64,000 bases of DNA from Pseudomonas shirazensis (GCF_014268785.2 NZ_JABWRD020000003.1:434001-498000); one strand, 5' to 3'. Counted from the stretch's first letter, positions 23,487 to 33,174 are shown. The notes: generated from the sequence alone by a model not told the origin. Translations and numbers: made by a program.

Positions 23487-25335
23487 ACAGCCAGCGGCGG
23501 CCTTCTTCGCGGTAGGCGTAGGCGCTGTTGTCGTAGCTGTATAGCGCGCGGCTGTAGCCTTTGTCGAACAGGTTATCCAGCTTAAGCTCCAGCTTCAGTT
23601 CATCACTCGCGGCCCAGCTACTGCGCAGGCCGAGCAAGCCATAGCCGGCCAATCTGTTGCGGTTGGCTTCGTCATCAAAGCTGCTGCTGACGGCTTGCCA
23701 GCTGGCGCCCACGCCGAAGCGCTCGAACTGGCGGTCCAGATCCAGGCTCAGCGTGCGGCGCGCGCGGCGGGCTAGGGTGTGCCCGCTGTCGCGGTCACGC
23801 GGGTCGATCATGGCCAAGCCAAGTAGGCTGTGCCATTCAGCCCACGTCTGGCGGAGGGCGAGCTCGCCACCGTAGATCCGCGCGCTGGCAACGTTGCGCG
23901 GGATCGAGCCCTGGCCAAAGATGATCGCATCGCTCAATTCGGTGCGGTACAGCGACGCCTCCAGCTGGCTGTCGCTGCCGAGCTGGCTGCGCCACTGCAG
24001 CTCGACGGTGTTGGAATGCTCAGGCTTGAGGTCGGGATTGCTGAACGACGGGTAATACAGGTCATTGAAGGTCGGCGCACGGAAGCCTTCGCTGTATGAC
24101 AGCAGCACATCGTTGGCCTGATTGACCGGTAACGTCAGGCTGGCGCTCCAGGTGGTCTGGCCGCCGAACTGCTGGTTCTGATCACGGCGCACGCCAAGCT
24201 CGCTGGAGAAGTGCTCACCCTGATAGCGATGCTGCACAAATGCGGCACGGTTCCAGCGGCTGTCCTGATCCAACTCGGTGTTGGCGTGCACGCGGTCCTG
24301 ATACCAGTCACCACCCAGCAGCAGCGCGTGCTGCTCGCTCAGGGTCAGGTCGTTCTGCCAGGTCAGTTGGTCGCGGTAGGTATTGAAGACAAAGCGCTCG
24401 TTACTGAACTTGTCGCGTTTGTCGTCTCGGTTCTCGCTGTGTGCCAGCTCAAGGCGCGAATGCCAAACATCGCTCAGCTGTGCATCGAAATAGCTGCCCA
24501 GGCTGCTGACGTTGAAGTCGGTGTAGGGCTGCTGGCCGAAGGTCTGGCCGCTGGCGAAGTCATAACGGCCGAACGGGCTGTCGTATTCACTGCGGCCTTG
24601 GCTGTCGAGCAGGTTCAGGCCCGCCTCGAAGCGCTCGTTGAACGTGTGGCTGAGGCTCAGGTTGAGCGAACGGTTGCGGTAGGCATCATGGTCGCCATCG
24701 CTGGCCAGCGACGGCCCGGTCGAGTCGATGCCGGCGGTTTCGTCGAGGCTGGCACCGAGGTTGAAGCGGGTCGCGTCGCTGCCGCCAGACAAGCCCAGGC
24801 TGCGCTGCCAGGTCTGGTTGCTGCCGGCCGCAACGCGCAGGCGTGGCTGCAGGCCGGGGCCGCCGCTGCGCCGGGTGAAGATCTGAATCACTCCGCCGAT
24901 GGCATCGCTGCCGTACACCGCGGAACGCGAGCCGCGCAGCACTTCGATGCGCTCGATCTGATCGATGTCGAGAAACTGTAGGCCGCTGTCGCCGGAGGTG
25001 GCATTGGCAATGCGCACGCCGTCGACCAGTACCAGGCTCTGGGCGGCCTTGGTGCCGCGGATGAATATCCCGGGCAGGCTGCCGCGTCCGCCGGTGGGGG
25101 CAGCCTGCACCCCGGGCACGCGGGTCAGCAGATCAGTCACGCTGGAGGGTTGCAGGCGGTCGATGTCGCTGCGGGTGAACACGGTATTGGCGGCGGCGGT
25201 GCTGGTGCGCGATTCGACCTGGCGGCTGGCGCTGATCAGTACGTCTGGCAGCTTCAGGGCGTCATCGCGGCTGGGTTCGGCGGCGAGCAGGGTGCTGGGG
25301 AGGGAGAGGAGGGTGGCCAGGGTTGCGAGTTTCAT
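23458..25335 (-). CDS. btuB: TonB-dependent vitamin B12 receptor BtuB
   Basis: A 625-aa outer-membrane receptor. Signal peptide (to LLAA), TonB box-like LPDVLISASR near residue 30, plug domain (about 40-160) with GTKAAQSLVLVDGVRIAN and IDQIERIEVLRGSRSAVYGSDAIGGVI, then a 22-strand barrel. Size and plug match BtuB. The 3' end overlaps btuF in antisense. The 45-base upstream gap is too short for a cobalamin riboswitch, so B12 control, if any, would have to act elsewhere. Confidence 0.9.
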   Translation of the reverse strand: MKLATLATLLSLPSTLLAAEPSRDDALKLPDVLISASRQVESRTSTAAANTVFTRSDIDRLQPSSVTDLLTRVPGVQAAPTGGRGSLPGIFIRGTKAAQSLVLVDGVRIANATSGDSGLQFLDIDQIERIEVLRGSRSAVYGSDAIGGVIQIFTRRSGGPGLQPRLRVAAGSNQTWQRSLGLSGGSDATRFNLGASLDETAGIDSTGPSLASDGDHDAYRNRSLNLSLSHTFNERFEAGLNLLDSQGRSEYDSPFGRYDFASGQTFGQQPYTDFNVSSLGSYFDAQLSDVWHSRLELAHSENRDDKRDKFSNERFVFNTYRDQLTWQNDLTLSEQHALLLGGDWYQDRVHANTELDQDSRWNRAAFVQHRYQGEHFSSELGVRRDQNQQFGGQTTWSASLTLPVNQANDVLLSYSEGFRAPTFNDLYYPSFSNPDLKPEHSNTVELQWRSQLGSDSQLEASLYRTELSDAIIFGQGSIPRNVASARIYGGELALRQTWAEWHSLLGLAMIDPRDRDSGHTLARRARRTLSLDLDRQFERFGVGASWQAVSSSFDDEANRNRLAGYGLLGLRSSWAASDELKLELKLDNLFDKGYSRALYSYDNSAYAYREEGRRWLFSVTWTPAL

Positions 25336-25353
25336 GACGGTTCCGTACGGCGC

Positions 25354-25376
25354 TTGGGGCCGCAAAGCGGCCCCAA
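25354..25376. terminator. Terminator between dxs and btuB
   Basis: A 10-bp perfect stem TTGGGGCCGC / GCGGCCCCAA with loop AAA, directly downstream of the dxs stop and in front of btuB. Confidence 0.75.
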
Positions 25377-25379
25377 CAA

Positions 25380-27275
25380 TCACAAGCCGAGCTTGGTCAT
25401 CCGGGCCCTCACCGAAGCTTCGATGCCAGCCGCGTCCAGCCCACATTCAGCCAGCATCTGCGCAGGTTTGGCGTGCTCGACGTAGGTATCTGGCAGCCCC
25501 AGGTGCAGCAATTGCTTGAGCACCGCTTCGCGGCTGAGGAATTCGCCAACCGCAGCGCCAGCGCCGCCCATGATGGCGTTTTCTTCGATGGTCACCAGCA
25601 GCTCGTGGTTGGCCGCCAGTTCCAGCACCAGGGCCTCGTCCAGTGGTTTGACGAAACGCATGTCGACCACGCTCGCATCGAGCTTTTCAGCCACTTGCAG
25701 GGCTTCGCTCAGTTGCACGCCGAACACCAGCATGGCCACGGTTTTGCCCTGGCGGCGAACCACGCCTTTACCGATCTCGATGGGCTCGAGGTCGGCACTG
25801 ATCGGCGTGTTCGGGCCGGTCCCGCGTGGGTAACGCACGGCAGCCGGGCCGTTATAACGGTAGCCGGTGCTGAGCATCTTGCGCAGCTCGTTCTCGTCGC
25901 TCGGGGTCATCACCAGCATGCCGGGGATGCAGCGCAGGTACGACAGGTCGTAAGCGCCAGCGTGGGTCGGGCCGTCTTCGCCAACCAAGCCGGCGCGGTC
26001 GATGGCGAACAACACATCGAGGTTTTGCACGGCCACGTCGTGAATCAGCTGATCGTAGCCACGCTGGAGGAACGTCGAGTAGATCGCCACCACCGGCTTG
26101 GCGCTTTCACAGGCCATACCGGCAGCCAGCGTCACCGCGTGCTGTTCGGCGATAGCTACGTCGAAATAGCGCTCGGGGTAACGCTCGCTGAACGCAACCA
26201 GGTCGGAGCCTTCTTTCATCGCCGGGGTGATACCCACCAGTCGCTGGTCGGCAGCTGCCATGTCGCACAGCCACTGGCCGAACACTGCCGAGTACTTCGG
26301 CCCGCTGGCTTGCTGCGGCACCACTGGCTTGTCGGCGGGTTCGAGCTTGGTGATGGCGTGATAGACGATCGGGTCGACCTCGGCCGGGGCGAAACCCTTG
26401 CCCTTCTTGGTCACCACGTGCAGGAACTGCGGGCCCTTGAGGTCACGCATGTTGCGCAAGGTGGCGATCAGGGTCGGCAGGTCGTGGCCATCGATCGGGC
26501 CGATGTAGTTCCAGCCTAGCTCTTCGAACAGGGTGCCAGGAACCAGCATGCCCTTGGCGTACTCTTCGGTACGGCGGGCGATTTCCCAGGCGCCGGGCAG
26601 GCGCGAGAGGACCTTCTTGCTGCCTTCGCGCATGCTCGCATAGGTGCGGCTGGAGAGGATCTTGGCCAGGTAGTTGGACAAGCCACCGACGTTACGCGAG
26701 ATCGACATGTCGTTGTCGTTGAGGATCACCAGCATGTCGGCGTTGACTTCCTGGGCGTGGTTCAACGCCTCGAAGGCCATGCCGGCGGTCAGTGCGCCGT
26801 CACCGATCACCGCAATCGACTTGCGCGCGCTGTTTTGCAGGCGGGCGGCGATGGCCATGCCCAGCGCAGCGCTGATCGAGGTACTGGAATGGCCGACGCC
26901 AAAGGTGTCGTACTCGCTCTCGGCGCGACGCGGGAAGGCGGCGATGCCGTCCTTCTGGCGCAGGCTGAGCATGCGCTGGCGACGGCCGGTGAGGATCTTG
27001 TGCGGATAGGCCTGATGGCCGACGTCCCAGACCAGACGATCATCGGGGGTATCGAACACGTAGTGCAGGGCTACGGTCAGCTCGATCACACCGAGGCCGG
27101 CACCAAAGTGCCCGCCGGTCTGGCCTACGGTATAGAGCAACTCCTGGCGCAACTCGTCGGCCAGGTTCTCCAGGTCGGCTTCGGCCAGCCGGCGCAGGCC
27201 GGCGGGCGTGTCGGCGCGGTCCAGCAGCGGAGTGGCCGGGCGTTCGCGGGGGATCTCTTGAAACGTCGTGGGCAT
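25380..27275 (-). CDS. dxs: 1-deoxy-D-xylulose-5-phosphate synthase
   Basis: A 631-aa thiamine-diphosphate enzyme joining pyruvate and glyceraldehyde 3-phosphate in the MEP isoprenoid pathway. VWDVGHQAYPHKILTGRR, the ThDP motif GDGALTAGMAFEALNHA through NDNDMSIS, and the transketolase-like DGPTHAGAYDLSYLRCIPG and IAEQHAVTLAAGMA segments are all present. Start MPTTFQEIPRERP at 27275; the upstream extension to 27338 is rejected. Follows ispA and xseB in the usual order. Confidence 0.97.
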   Translation of the reverse strand: MPTTFQEIPRERPATPLLDRADTPAGLRRLAEADLENLADELRQELLYTVGQTGGHFGAGLGVIELTVALHYVFDTPDDRLVWDVGHQAYPHKILTGRRQRMLSLRQKDGIAAFPRRAESEYDTFGVGHSSTSISAALGMAIAARLQNSARKSIAVIGDGALTAGMAFEALNHAQEVNADMLVILNDNDMSISRNVGGLSNYLAKILSSRTYASMREGSKKVLSRLPGAWEIARRTEEYAKGMLVPGTLFEELGWNYIGPIDGHDLPTLIATLRNMRDLKGPQFLHVVTKKGKGFAPAEVDPIVYHAITKLEPADKPVVPQQASGPKYSAVFGQWLCDMAAADQRLVGITPAMKEGSDLVAFSERYPERYFDVAIAEQHAVTLAAGMACESAKPVVAIYSTFLQRGYDQLIHDVAVQNLDVLFAIDRAGLVGEDGPTHAGAYDLSYLRCIPGMLVMTPSDENELRKMLSTGYRYNGPAAVRYPRGTGPNTPISADLEPIEIGKGVVRRQGKTVAMLVFGVQLSEALQVAEKLDASVVDMRFVKPLDEALVLELAANHELLVTIEENAIMGGAGAAVGEFLSREAVLKQLLHLGLPDTYVEHAKPAQMLAECGLDAAGIEASVRARMTKLGL

Positions 27276-27396
27276 CAGGCGAGTCGTTATAGGTTTGAAG
27301 ACCCGGCAGTTTACCCCATTGTTCGGCAAACTGCCCATTCACACAGGTTCAGCCGCCGCGCTGCCAATGCAACGCGAGCGGGTACTGCCAGTACTG

Positions 27397-28284
27397 TCAG
27401 TGGCGGCGCTCGACGATATAGCGGGCCAGCGCACGCAGGGGTTCGGCGTGCTCGCCAAAGCCGCTCAGCGCCCGCAAGGCCTGGTCACGCAGTTCGCCGG
27501 CATAAGCTTTGGCCGCGTCCAGCCCCAGCAGGGCTGGGTAAGTGGGTTTGTCACGGGCTATGTCAGCACCCTGGCGTTTGCCCAGGGTCGCGGTATCGCT
27601 CTCGACATCGAGAATGTCGTCCTGCACCTGGAAGGCCAGGCCAACCGCGCGTGCATACACCTGCAATGCATCCAGCTGCGCTTGATCGGCGCGGGCGCTG
27701 GCCAGGGCGCCAAGGCGCACGCTGGCTTCGATCAAGGCACCGGTTTTGTGCCGGTGCATGTATTCCAGCGCCTGCTGATCCAGCTTGACCCCGACCGAGC
27801 CGAGGTCGATGGCCTGGCCGCCGACCATGCCGGCAGGGCCGGCAGCGTTGGCCAGGGTTTGCACCATGGCCAGGCGGATCGAGTCGGCTTGCGGGCTCAG
27901 GCCCGGGTCGAGCAGGGCGGTGAAGGCCAGGCTCTGCAAACCGTCGCCGGCAAGAATCGCACAGGCTTCGTCAAACGCCTTATGGGTGGTCGGCTGACCG
28001 CGGCGCAGGTCGTCATCGTCCATCGCCGGCAGGTCATCATGAACCAGCGAATAAGCGTGGATCAGCTCGACCGCACAGGCTGCGCCGTTGGCTTGCTCGG
28101 CCGGAGTGCCGAAGGCTTCGCAGGCGGCATAGGCGAGCAATGGCCGCACGCGCTTGCCACCGTTCATCACGCTGTAGCGCATGGCCGCATACAGGCGTTG
28201 CAATTGTTCGGCAGGCGCTTGCAGCAGCGGTTCGAGGGCGGCGTCGACGCGGGCCTGGCAGCTGGCCTGATAGGCTTTGATCAT
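27397..28284 (-). CDS. ispA: Farnesyl diphosphate synthase (geranyltranstransferase)
   Basis: A 295-aa prenyltransferase. The first Asp-rich motif is DDLPAMDDDDLRRG (about residue 83) with KRVRPLL before it; the second is FQVDDDILDVESDTATLGK-like (here QVQDDILD). A small side chain region before the first motif fits a C15 product. The start overlaps xseB by four bases. Confidence 0.96.
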   Translation of the reverse strand: MIKAYQASCQARVDAALEPLLQAPAEQLQRLYAAMRYSVMNGGKRVRPLLAYAACEAFGTPAEQANGAACAVELIHAYSLVHDDLPAMDDDDLRRGQPTTHKAFDEACAILAGDGLQSLAFTALLDPGLSPQADSIRLAMVQTLANAAGPAGMVGGQAIDLGSVGVKLDQQALEYMHRHKTGALIEASVRLGALASARADQAQLDALQVYARAVGLAFQVQDDILDVESDTATLGKRQGADIARDKPTYPALLGLDAAKAYAGELRDQALRALSGFGEHAEPLRALARYIVERRH

Positions 28285-28523
28285 GCTTCGGGCTCGGCAT
28301 CGAACGGCTGCGCGGCAAGTTCGCCGTCGCGCTCGAGCAGAATCTGCACTTTTTGTTCGGCCTGGGCGAGCGCGCCCTGGCAGTCGCGGGTCAGGGCGAT
28401 GCCTTGCTCGAAGGCGGCCAGCGACTCTTCCAGCGACAGTTCACCGTTCTCCAGGCGCTCGACCAGGGTTTGCAGGTCGGCGAGGGATTGCTCGAAATCG
28501 ATGGAGGTTTTTTTGCGGGCCAT
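28281..28523 (-). CDS. xseB: Exodeoxyribonuclease VII small subunit
   Basis: An 80-aa helical protein: FEQSLADLQTLVERLENGELSLEESLAAFEQGIALTRDCQ is the family core. It pairs with XseA, encoded elsewhere. First gene of the leftward xseB-ispA-dxs unit. Confidence 0.95.
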   Translation of the reverse strand: MARKKTSIDFEQSLADLQTLVERLENGELSLEESLAAFEQGIALTRDCQGALAQAEQKVQILLERDGELAAQPFDAEPEA

Positions 28524-28620
28524 GGCGACGGTCTCGGTGGCGATCTTAACGGCGCGACACTAGCAGAGGCAGGCATGTGGAGCAAATTGGACGGGCGTGA
28601 GCGGACCTACTGGCATGCAA

Positions 28621-28716
28621 TAAATGCTGTCGCATTTTGTAGCATTTACCTTGGCGTCCTCATCTTGCGTTTTACAGACTTGTCCGATTGTCCCCCTCTG
28701 GTCCCTCTGACATAAT
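28621..28716 (+). promoter_or_regulatory. Promoter region of the MBOAT cassette
   Basis: Within the 243-base gap, TTGTCC (28688-28693) and CATAAT (28711-28716) are separated by 17 bases, a good sigma-70 fit. Upstream an 8-bp dyad TAAATGCT / AGCATTTA with a 12-base spacer (28621-28648) could be an operator. Confidence 0.5.
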
Positions 28717-28766
28717 CCCGCGCGCTCTATTCCGGTGCTTTACCGCCCCTCTCTCCACGTCACGTA

Positions 28767-30182
28767 ATGGACTACGTTGTGAGCTTCCTTTCGATCGAAT
28801 TTGGCCTCTGCTTTGCGTTGTTCTTTCTGCTCTACTGGAGCCTGTGCTGGAGCCTGCGTCTGCAGAACGCACTGCTGTTGGCGGCGAGCTATGGCCTGGT
28901 GGCCAGCTTCAGCCTGCAGTCGCTGTATATCCTGCTCGGTTACAGCGTGCTGGTGTACGCCCTCGGGCTGCTCGCGGCGCGCTATCCCGGGCGCTGGTTC
29001 ATCAGCGGTTTGCTGCTGACGTTGGTGTTGGGGTGCTTTTATCTATTCAAGTATCAGGAGTTCTTCGTCAGCGGCGCACAAAACGCCCTGGCTGCGCTGG
29101 GCCTTGATGTGTCGTTGCCCATCGTCGAGCTGCTGGTGCCGATCGGGCTGTCGTTTTATGCCTTTCACTCGGTCAGTTACCTGGTCTCGATCAACCGTCG
29201 CGAGCTGAGCACGGCGGCGCCGTTGGACCTTGCCCTGTATCTGGCGTTTTTCCCAAGCCTGGTAGCCGGCCCGGTCAATCGAGCCCTGCACATGCTGCCG
29301 CAGATTCGCCCCGAGGCGATGCGTCAAGTGCTGGAGCCGCAACGGGCGCTGGGGCTAATCGCCATGGCGGTGGTCAAGCTGTTCTTCCTCAGCGCCTGGC
29401 TTGGCAGCGAGTGGGTCGATCCGGTGTTCGACACTCCAGGCAGTGCCAGCCCCGAGCAGGTGTTGCTGAGCGTGTATGGCTACAGCCTGCTGATCTACTT
29501 CAACTTCAGCGGCTATACCAATCTGGTTACCGGCATTGCCCTGCTGCTGGGCTTCCGCCTGCCGGACAACTTCGCAGCACCCTACGCTGCGCACAATCTC
29601 AAGGAATTTTGGGGGCGTTGGCATATCAGCCTGTCGCGGTTCATTCGTGACTATGTCTATATCCCACTCGGCGGCAACCGCCAGGGCGCCTGGCGCGGCA
29701 ACCTGAACATGTTGCTGGCCATGCTGGTGTCCGGCTTGTGGCACGGCGCCAGCGCCAACTTCCTCATCTGGGGCGCGCTGCACGGCATTGGCCTGGCGAT
29801 CTACAAGCTGTTCGCACAATCGGCGCCTGGCTTTGCCCGCGTGCCAGGAGCGGGCCTGCTGGCGCGCTTGCTGACCTTCCACTACGTGGCGTTTGCCTGG
29901 ATCTTCTTCCGCAGCCCGACCCTCGACGGCGCCCTGGAGATGCTGGCGGATATCGCCCATGTCAGCCTGGCCGGGCTGAACTCGCCCAGCGGCGTGCTGA
30001 TCCTTGCCTGCGTGCTGTATCTGGCCATTTATCCACAGTTGCTCAAGCTGCTCGAGCGCAGCCTGGCGGCCAGCCAACGCCTGCCGTGGCAGTTGTACCC
30101 CGTGCCGTTGGCGCTGTTCGTGTCGTTGATCATCTTCGCCTCGCAGTCGGGCGTACCGGGGTTCATTTATGCCAGCTTCTAA
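28767..30182 (+). CDS. MBOAT-family O-acyltransferase (AlgI/PatA-like)
   Basis: A 471-aa inner-membrane acyltransferase with 10-12 helices. It has the MBOAT core: SFYAFHSVSYLVSINRRE, FFPSLVAGPVNRA, NFSGYTNLVTGIALLLGF, FWGRWHISLSRFIRDYVYIPLGGNR, and the key His in SGLWHGASANFLIWGALHG. AlgI/PatA/DltB proteins move acetyl or alanyl groups across the membrane to an extracytoplasmic transferase. The two SGNH proteins that follow (14-base overlap, then one base gap) are the likely partners. The acceptor polymer is unknown. Confidence 0.93.
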   Translation: MDYVVSFLSIEFGLCFALFFLLYWSLCWSLRLQNALLLAASYGLVASFSLQSLYILLGYSVLVYALGLLAARYPGRWFISGLLLTLVLGCFYLFKYQEFFVSGAQNALAALGLDVSLPIVELLVPIGLSFYAFHSVSYLVSINRRELSTAAPLDLALYLAFFPSLVAGPVNRALHMLPQIRPEAMRQVLEPQRALGLIAMAVVKLFFLSAWLGSEWVDPVFDTPGSASPEQVLLSVYGYSLLIYFNFSGYTNLVTGIALLLGFRLPDNFAAPYAAHNLKEFWGRWHISLSRFIRDYVYIPLGGNRQGAWRGNLNMLLAMLVSGLWHGASANFLIWGALHGIGLAIYKLFAQSAPGFARVPGAGLLARLLTFHYVAFAWIFFRSPTLDGALEMLADIAHVSLAGLNSPSGVLILACVLYLAIYPQLLKLLERSLAASQRLPWQLYPVPLALFVSLIIFASQSGVPGFIYASF

Positions 30183-31269
30183 TTCAGGGCAATTGCTGCG
30201 CGTGCAGCTGGACGCGGCCAAGGCGCTTTACGCGATCGTGGTGGTGATGGGCATCTTGTTCTGGCTCAACCAGGACTCGATCAAGCTCTACTGCCAACAA
30301 AAATATCACCAGAGCTGCGAGCTGCCGCTGGTTGGGCAAGCGCCGGCCTGGCGCTTCGGGGCCAGCCTGACCGCAGCGTTGGGCGCGGCGCGCGACAGTT
30401 TCATCGCCAGCCTGGAGCGCGACAAGCAGGTGGTCGCGGCGCCAGCCACAACCGTGCTGGCGCCGAGCATGCCGGTGGTGACAGTCGATCTCGAACAACC
30501 GCTGCCTGCGGCCAGGCCCGAGCCCGTGCACAGGGTGGCCGAGCCTGGCGCAAGTGCACCGCTGCCGGTTATCCAGCAGGCGCCAGTGCCATTGGCGCAA
30601 ACCGGTAGCAGCGTGGTCCTGGCCGCCGGGGACCAGGTGTTTCTGGTCGGTGACTCGTTGATGCAAGGGGTCGCCCCTCACCTGGCCAACAGCCTGCGCA
30701 AGCGTTACCAAATCAACACCGTCAACCTCAGCCGGCAGAGTACCGGCCTGGCTTATCCGGGCTTTTTCAACTGGCCGCAAACCGTCGCCGACACGCTGGC
30801 GCGGGAGCCGAACATCCGCCTGATGGTGGTGTTCCTCGGCCCCAACGATCCATGGGACATGCCGCAGGGCAAGGGCAAGCCGTTCCTGCGCTTCAAGTCA
30901 GCGGAATGGGAGCTGGCCTACCGTGCCCGGATCGACGCTATCCTCGAGCAGGCCCGCGCGCGAAATGTGCAGGTAATCTGGGTCGGGCCACCGAACATGA
31001 ACCAGCCGCGGCTGTCTGCTGCAATGGCTTACCTGAGTGGCTTGTACCAACAACAGACGGCGCTGTTCGGCCAGCACTTCGTGTCCGCCAACCCGTTTCT
31101 GGGTTACCCCGACGAGCAGTTCTCCTTCACCGTGCAAACGCCGGAAGGCAAGCGGGTCAAGGTGCGCTACGACGACGGTGTGCACTTCACCATTACCGGC
31201 CAGAAAATGATCGCTGCACAGGTGCTGTCGCTGATCAGCTTTACTGGCCTGACCGTTACAGGACACTGA
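30169..31269 (+). CDS. Membrane-anchored SGNH/GDSL (DUF459-type) protein
   Basis: A 366-aa protein with one N-terminal membrane helix (LYAIVVVMGILFWL, about 22-36), a Pro/Ala-rich linker to about 150, and a periplasmic SGNH domain: GDSLMQG (block I Ser), FLGPNDPW (Asn) and DGVHFT (Asp/His). By analogy with AlgJ/PatB it may receive acetyl groups from the MBOAT protein, whose gene it overlaps by 14 bases, and pass them to a polymer. DUF459 is known from Rhizobium-type cell-surface proteins. Confidence 0.87.
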   Translation: MPASNSGQLLRVQLDAAKALYAIVVVMGILFWLNQDSIKLYCQQKYHQSCELPLVGQAPAWRFGASLTAALGAARDSFIASLERDKQVVAAPATTVLAPSMPVVTVDLEQPLPAARPEPVHRVAEPGASAPLPVIQQAPVPLAQTGSSVVLAAGDQVFLVGDSLMQGVAPHLANSLRKRYQINTVNLSRQSTGLAYPGFFNWPQTVADTLAREPNIRLMVVFLGPNDPWDMPQGKGKPFLRFKSAEWELAYRARIDAILEQARARNVQVIWVGPPNMNQPRLSAAMAYLSGLYQQQTALFGQHFVSANPFLGYPDEQFSFTVQTPEGKRVKVRYDDGVHFTITGQKMIAAQVLSLISFTGLTVTGH

Positions 31270-31270
31270 T

Positions 31271-32464
31271 ATGCGCCCATGGCCTCACTTGCTGGGCCTG
31301 GCCCTGTTGATCAGCAGCATGCAAGGCTGCAGCGCTGGCGTAACCGCGCCGCCACAGCCGCAGCCGGTCAAACAGGCAAAAAACCCCAGCCCGACCCGGG
31401 ACGGCAACGTCAGCCTGCTCGCGGGCAAGCTGCGCAACGCCGGCCGAGCGCCGGTGGCGATTGTCCAGCTGGGCGACTCGCATACCGCTGCAGACTTGTT
31501 CAGTGGCGAGCTGCGCCGGTTGCTGCAGGCGCGTTACGGTGACGGTGGCATTGGCCTGGTGCCGGCCACCGCCGTGCTCGGCATCCGCCATGACCGGGTG
31601 ATCATCAACAGCGAGCCGCGGCAGTGGACGCTGGTGTCGGCGCGCAACCAGCAGAGCAGCCAGTTTCCGTTGGGTGGCTACCTGTCCATCCCGCAAGCGG
31701 CGCAGCCGGTGGTCACCCTCAAGGCGCGTGATGATGACCACCAGCGCTATCGCATCTCTGCGTTGTACCAGGCAGCCAGCAACAGCACGCTGGTGGCCAA
31801 TGGCACGCAGCGGCGCATGCTCCCGGCCACCGCCGGCAAGTGGCAACTGAGCCCGGCCTTCCCCAACCTCGGCTTGCCCGTGCAGATGAGCCTGCAGGCC
31901 AGCCAGGACGTACTGCTCGGTGGCTGGTACATCCAAGGGCAGAAGAACAGCGGGGTGACCTTGTCGGCGTTGGGTATCAACGGCGCCCGCCTGGAGGTGG
32001 TCGACAAGTGGCAGCCAGGTTGGCAAGACAGCCTCAAGGCGCTGCGCCCCGACCTGGTGATCCTCGCCTACGGCACCAACGAGGCGTTTGACGACACCCT
32101 CGATCTGGCGCTGTACCAGACGCAACTGGATGCCACCCTGACGCGCTTGCGACAGGACATGCCGCGCAGCGCGATCCTGCTGGTCGGCCCGCCGGACTCG
32201 ATCAAGCAGCGCAAGGCGCACAGCTGTGCAGCACGGCAGCCGCAGCCATTGGCCGCAGTTGTGCGCATCCAGCGCCAGCTGGCGCAGAAGCACAAGGCGC
32301 TGTTCTGGGATTGGCAGGGTTACATGGGTGGGCCGTGCTCGATTGCAACGTGGCAGGCACAGGGGCTGGCGCGGGGTGATCTGGTGCACCTGACCGCAGA
32401 TGGCTATCGCAAGAGTGCGGCGGGCTTGTATCAGTTTCTGAAAGTGCCACTAGGCTTGCGCTAG
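31271..32464 (+). CDS. SGNH-type lipoprotein, third gene of the acyltransferase cassette
   Basis: A 397-aa predicted lipoprotein: signal peptide with lipobox MQGC at residues 17-20, linker, then an SGNH hydrolase-like fold with QLGDSHTAADLF (block I), AYGTNEAFDD (block III) and DLVHLTADGY (block V His). The insertion between about 110 and 230 is beta-rich and may be a carbohydrate-binding subdomain. One base separates it from the previous gene. Probably a second transferase/esterase for the same polymer. Confidence 0.85.
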   Translation: MRPWPHLLGLALLISSMQGCSAGVTAPPQPQPVKQAKNPSPTRDGNVSLLAGKLRNAGRAPVAIVQLGDSHTAADLFSGELRRLLQARYGDGGIGLVPATAVLGIRHDRVIINSEPRQWTLVSARNQQSSQFPLGGYLSIPQAAQPVVTLKARDDDHQRYRISALYQAASNSTLVANGTQRRMLPATAGKWQLSPAFPNLGLPVQMSLQASQDVLLGGWYIQGQKNSGVTLSALGINGARLEVVDKWQPGWQDSLKALRPDLVILAYGTNEAFDDTLDLALYQTQLDATLTRLRQDMPRSAILLVGPPDSIKQRKAHSCAARQPQPLAAVVRIQRQLAQKHKALFWDWQGYMGGPCSIATWQAQGLARGDLVHLTADGYRKSAAGLYQFLKVPLGLR

Positions 32465-32523
32465 CGCCATCAAGGCTGGCGCAGGGCAAACCGGATGTAC
32501 GGCTCGCCTCGCGCCAGTTGCGA

Positions 32524-33174
32524 TCAGACGGCGACGGCTTCCATCTGGGTCAGCGCCACGCGGTACTGGGCCAACTCCTCGATGGTCAGCATCGGCATGC
32601 TGTTCTCACGGGCATACAGGGCCACCTGCTCGCCGCGGGCCATGCTGCCATCCGGGTTCATCAGTTCGCACAGCACGCCGGCCGGCCGCAGCCCGGCAAG
32701 GCGCGCCAGGTCGACTGTGCCTTCGGTGTGACCACGGCGGGTCAGCACGCCGCCATTGCGCGCCCGCAGCGGGAACACATGGCCCGGGCTGACGATATGG
32801 CGCTGCTCGGCACTCGAGCTCAGCGCCGCCTGAATGGTGGTGATCCGATCATGCGCAGAAACACCGGTGGTAATGCCCTCGGCCGCTTCGATGGTGACGG
32901 TGAAGCCGGTGCCATGGCGGGCCTGGTTGTTCTTCACCATCGGCGCCAGCTCGAGCGCGTCGACCGTGGCTTCGTCCAGGCACAGGCAAACGATACCGCT
33001 GCAATCGCGGATCATCATGGCCATGGTTTGCAGCGAGATGTTTTCGGCGGCGGCAATGATGTCCGCTTCGTCCTCGCGGTCATTGTCGTCGAGCAACAGG
33101 ACCGGACGGCCTGCCTGGAATGCAGCCAGTGCGGCGGCAACATTGGGGAATTGCTGTTGGTGCTTGGGTGACAT
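32524..33174 (-). CDS. ribB: Stand-alone 3,4-dihydroxy-2-butanone 4-phosphate synthase
   Basis: A 216-aa single-domain DHBP synthase: LLLDDNDREDEADIIAAAE, GTGFTVTIEAAEGITTGVSAHDR and HTEGTVDLARLAGLRPAGVLCELMNPDG are the active-site segments. The start MSPKHQQQF at 33174 follows GAGGAG. An FMN riboswitch with a terminator-like hairpin precedes it, so this copy, not the operon copy at 17110, is flavin-regulated. Divergent from the zeta-toxin-like gene. Confidence 0.96.
   Translation of the reverse strand: MSPKHQQQFPNVAAALAAFQAGRPVLLLDDNDREDEADIIAAAENISLQTMAMMIRDCSGIVCLCLDEATVDALELAPMVKNNQARHGTGFTVTIEAAEGITTGVSAHDRITTIQAALSSSAEQRHIVSPGHVFPLRARNGGVLTRRGHTEGTVDLARLAGLRPAGVLCELMNPDGSMARGEQVALYARENSMPMLTIEELAQYRVALTQMEAVAV

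Noticed and set aside
25336..25379. Cobalamin riboswitch before btuB
   Set aside because: The gap is only 44 bases and holds just the dxs terminator; no room for a B12 aptamer.
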